Positions 51,959 through 52,533 of a stretch of 52,533 nt of DNA are shown one piece after another. The position numbers and the translations under genes are program-made. The number at the start of each line of letters is the position of its first letter. Positions within the stretch are counted from its first letter, which is position 1. The notes beneath the pieces were generated by a model that made no database searches, was not told the DNA's origin, and was given only the letters and a program-made list of their open reading frames with translations. Origin of the DNA: Chloroflexota bacterium (GTDB lineage Bacteria; Chloroflexota; Limnocylindria; Limnocylindrales; CSP1-4); NCBI GenBank assembly GCA_016781485.1, contig JADDQH010000011.1, positions 1 to 52,533 on the forward strand. The letters are read 5' to 3'.

Positions 51959-52533
51959 TTGATCGACGGCTCCCGGGCTCCCGGCTACGACGCGATCGTC
52001 GTCGGAGCCGGGCATAACGGTCTCGTGTGCGCGGCGTACCTGGCGCGCGCCGGGTGCCGAACGCTCGTCCTCGAGCGGCGGTCGCGCGTGGGCGGCACGG
52101 TCGAGACCGACGAGCTCGCCCCGGGCGTCCGTGTCCCCGCGATCGCCGACACGCTGGGGCGCCTGCGTCCGTCGGTCGTGCGGGACCTGAAGCTCCGACA
52201 GTATGGCCTGCGCCTCGTCCAGCCCGAAGCGCGCGCGTTCGCGCCCGGCGGGGACGGAGGAAGCATCACGTTATGGGCGGACACCGCGCGAACAACGAGC
52301 GAGCTTCGGGCCATCTCCGTTCGTGACGCTGACGCCTACCCGCGGTTCGACGCCGAGCTCCGGGCGCTGGCGGGATTCCTCGATCGGATGGCGCGCGCGG
52401 TGCCCCCCGACCTCAAGACCCCGTCCTTTGCGGACGCTGTTTCCGGGGTCCAGCTCGGCGCCGAGTTCCGCGGACTCGGCCGCGAACACGCGCGCGGGCT
52501 CCTGCGCGTGCTGCCGCTGGCCGTCGCCGACTA
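51959..52533 (+). CDS. Second phytoene dehydrogenase-like FAD-dependent oxidoreductase, truncated at right edge
   Basis: LIDGSRAPGYDAIVVGAGHNGLVCAAYLARAGCRTLVLERRSRVGGTVETDELAPGVRV; probable TTG start, not in the ORF track. Confidence 0.85.
   Translation, partial: MIDGSRAPGYDAIVVGAGHNGLVCAAYLARAGCRTLVLERRSRVGGTVETDELAPGVRVPAIADTLGRLRPSVVRDLKLRQYGLRLVQPEARAFAPGGDGGSITLWADTARTTSELRAISVRDADAYPRFDAELRALAGFLDRMARAVPPDLKTPSFADAVSGVQLGAEFRGLGREHARGLLRVLPLAVAD

Overview
High-GC bacterial chromosome segment, about 52.5 kb; gene content and order suggest a Chloroflexota-like or other deep-branching terrabacterial lineage (inference). No rRNA, tRNA, CRISPR array, phage or transposase was found. The left part is a Bacillus-like chaperone/translation backbone: rpsT | lepA - CPBP protease - hemW - (CIRCE) hrcA - grpE - dnaK - dnaJ - prmA - HIT - rpsU - yqeY - HD phosphohydrolase - ybeY, then pth - mfd. 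It is interrupted by a 7-kb accessory block between dnaK and dnaJ (a split-barrel/UbiA fusion, an ABC-2 exporter, NUDIX, a YcaQ/AlkX-like glycosylase). The middle is an adenine/SAM-cycle cluster (apt - IF2B/MtnA-like - GNAT - ahcY, class-V aminotransferase, metK) followed by GDP-mannose precursor genes (manC, PMM/PGM, PGI/PMI). The right part has a SWIM zinc-finger mini-protein, a three-gene exported-protein operon, an ABC-ATPase gene remnant, a GcvT-fold protein, a PAS/GAF hybrid histidine kinase and two tandem phytoene-dehydrogenase-like oxidoreductases. The most interesting observations are: (1) an MtnA/eIF2B-family protein that has lost its catalytic Cys and substrate motifs yet sits in a translationally coupled operon with apt, a GNAT and ahcY; (2) a repeated -10-like hexamer about 9 nt before the ATG of several transcription-unit-leading genes, suggesting leaderless transcription; (3) an exported operon carrying a degenerate metzincin motif; (4) a split-barrel-UbiA fusion next to a second split-barrel gene; (5) a ribosomal protein S20 with a long K/R/A/T-rich tail.
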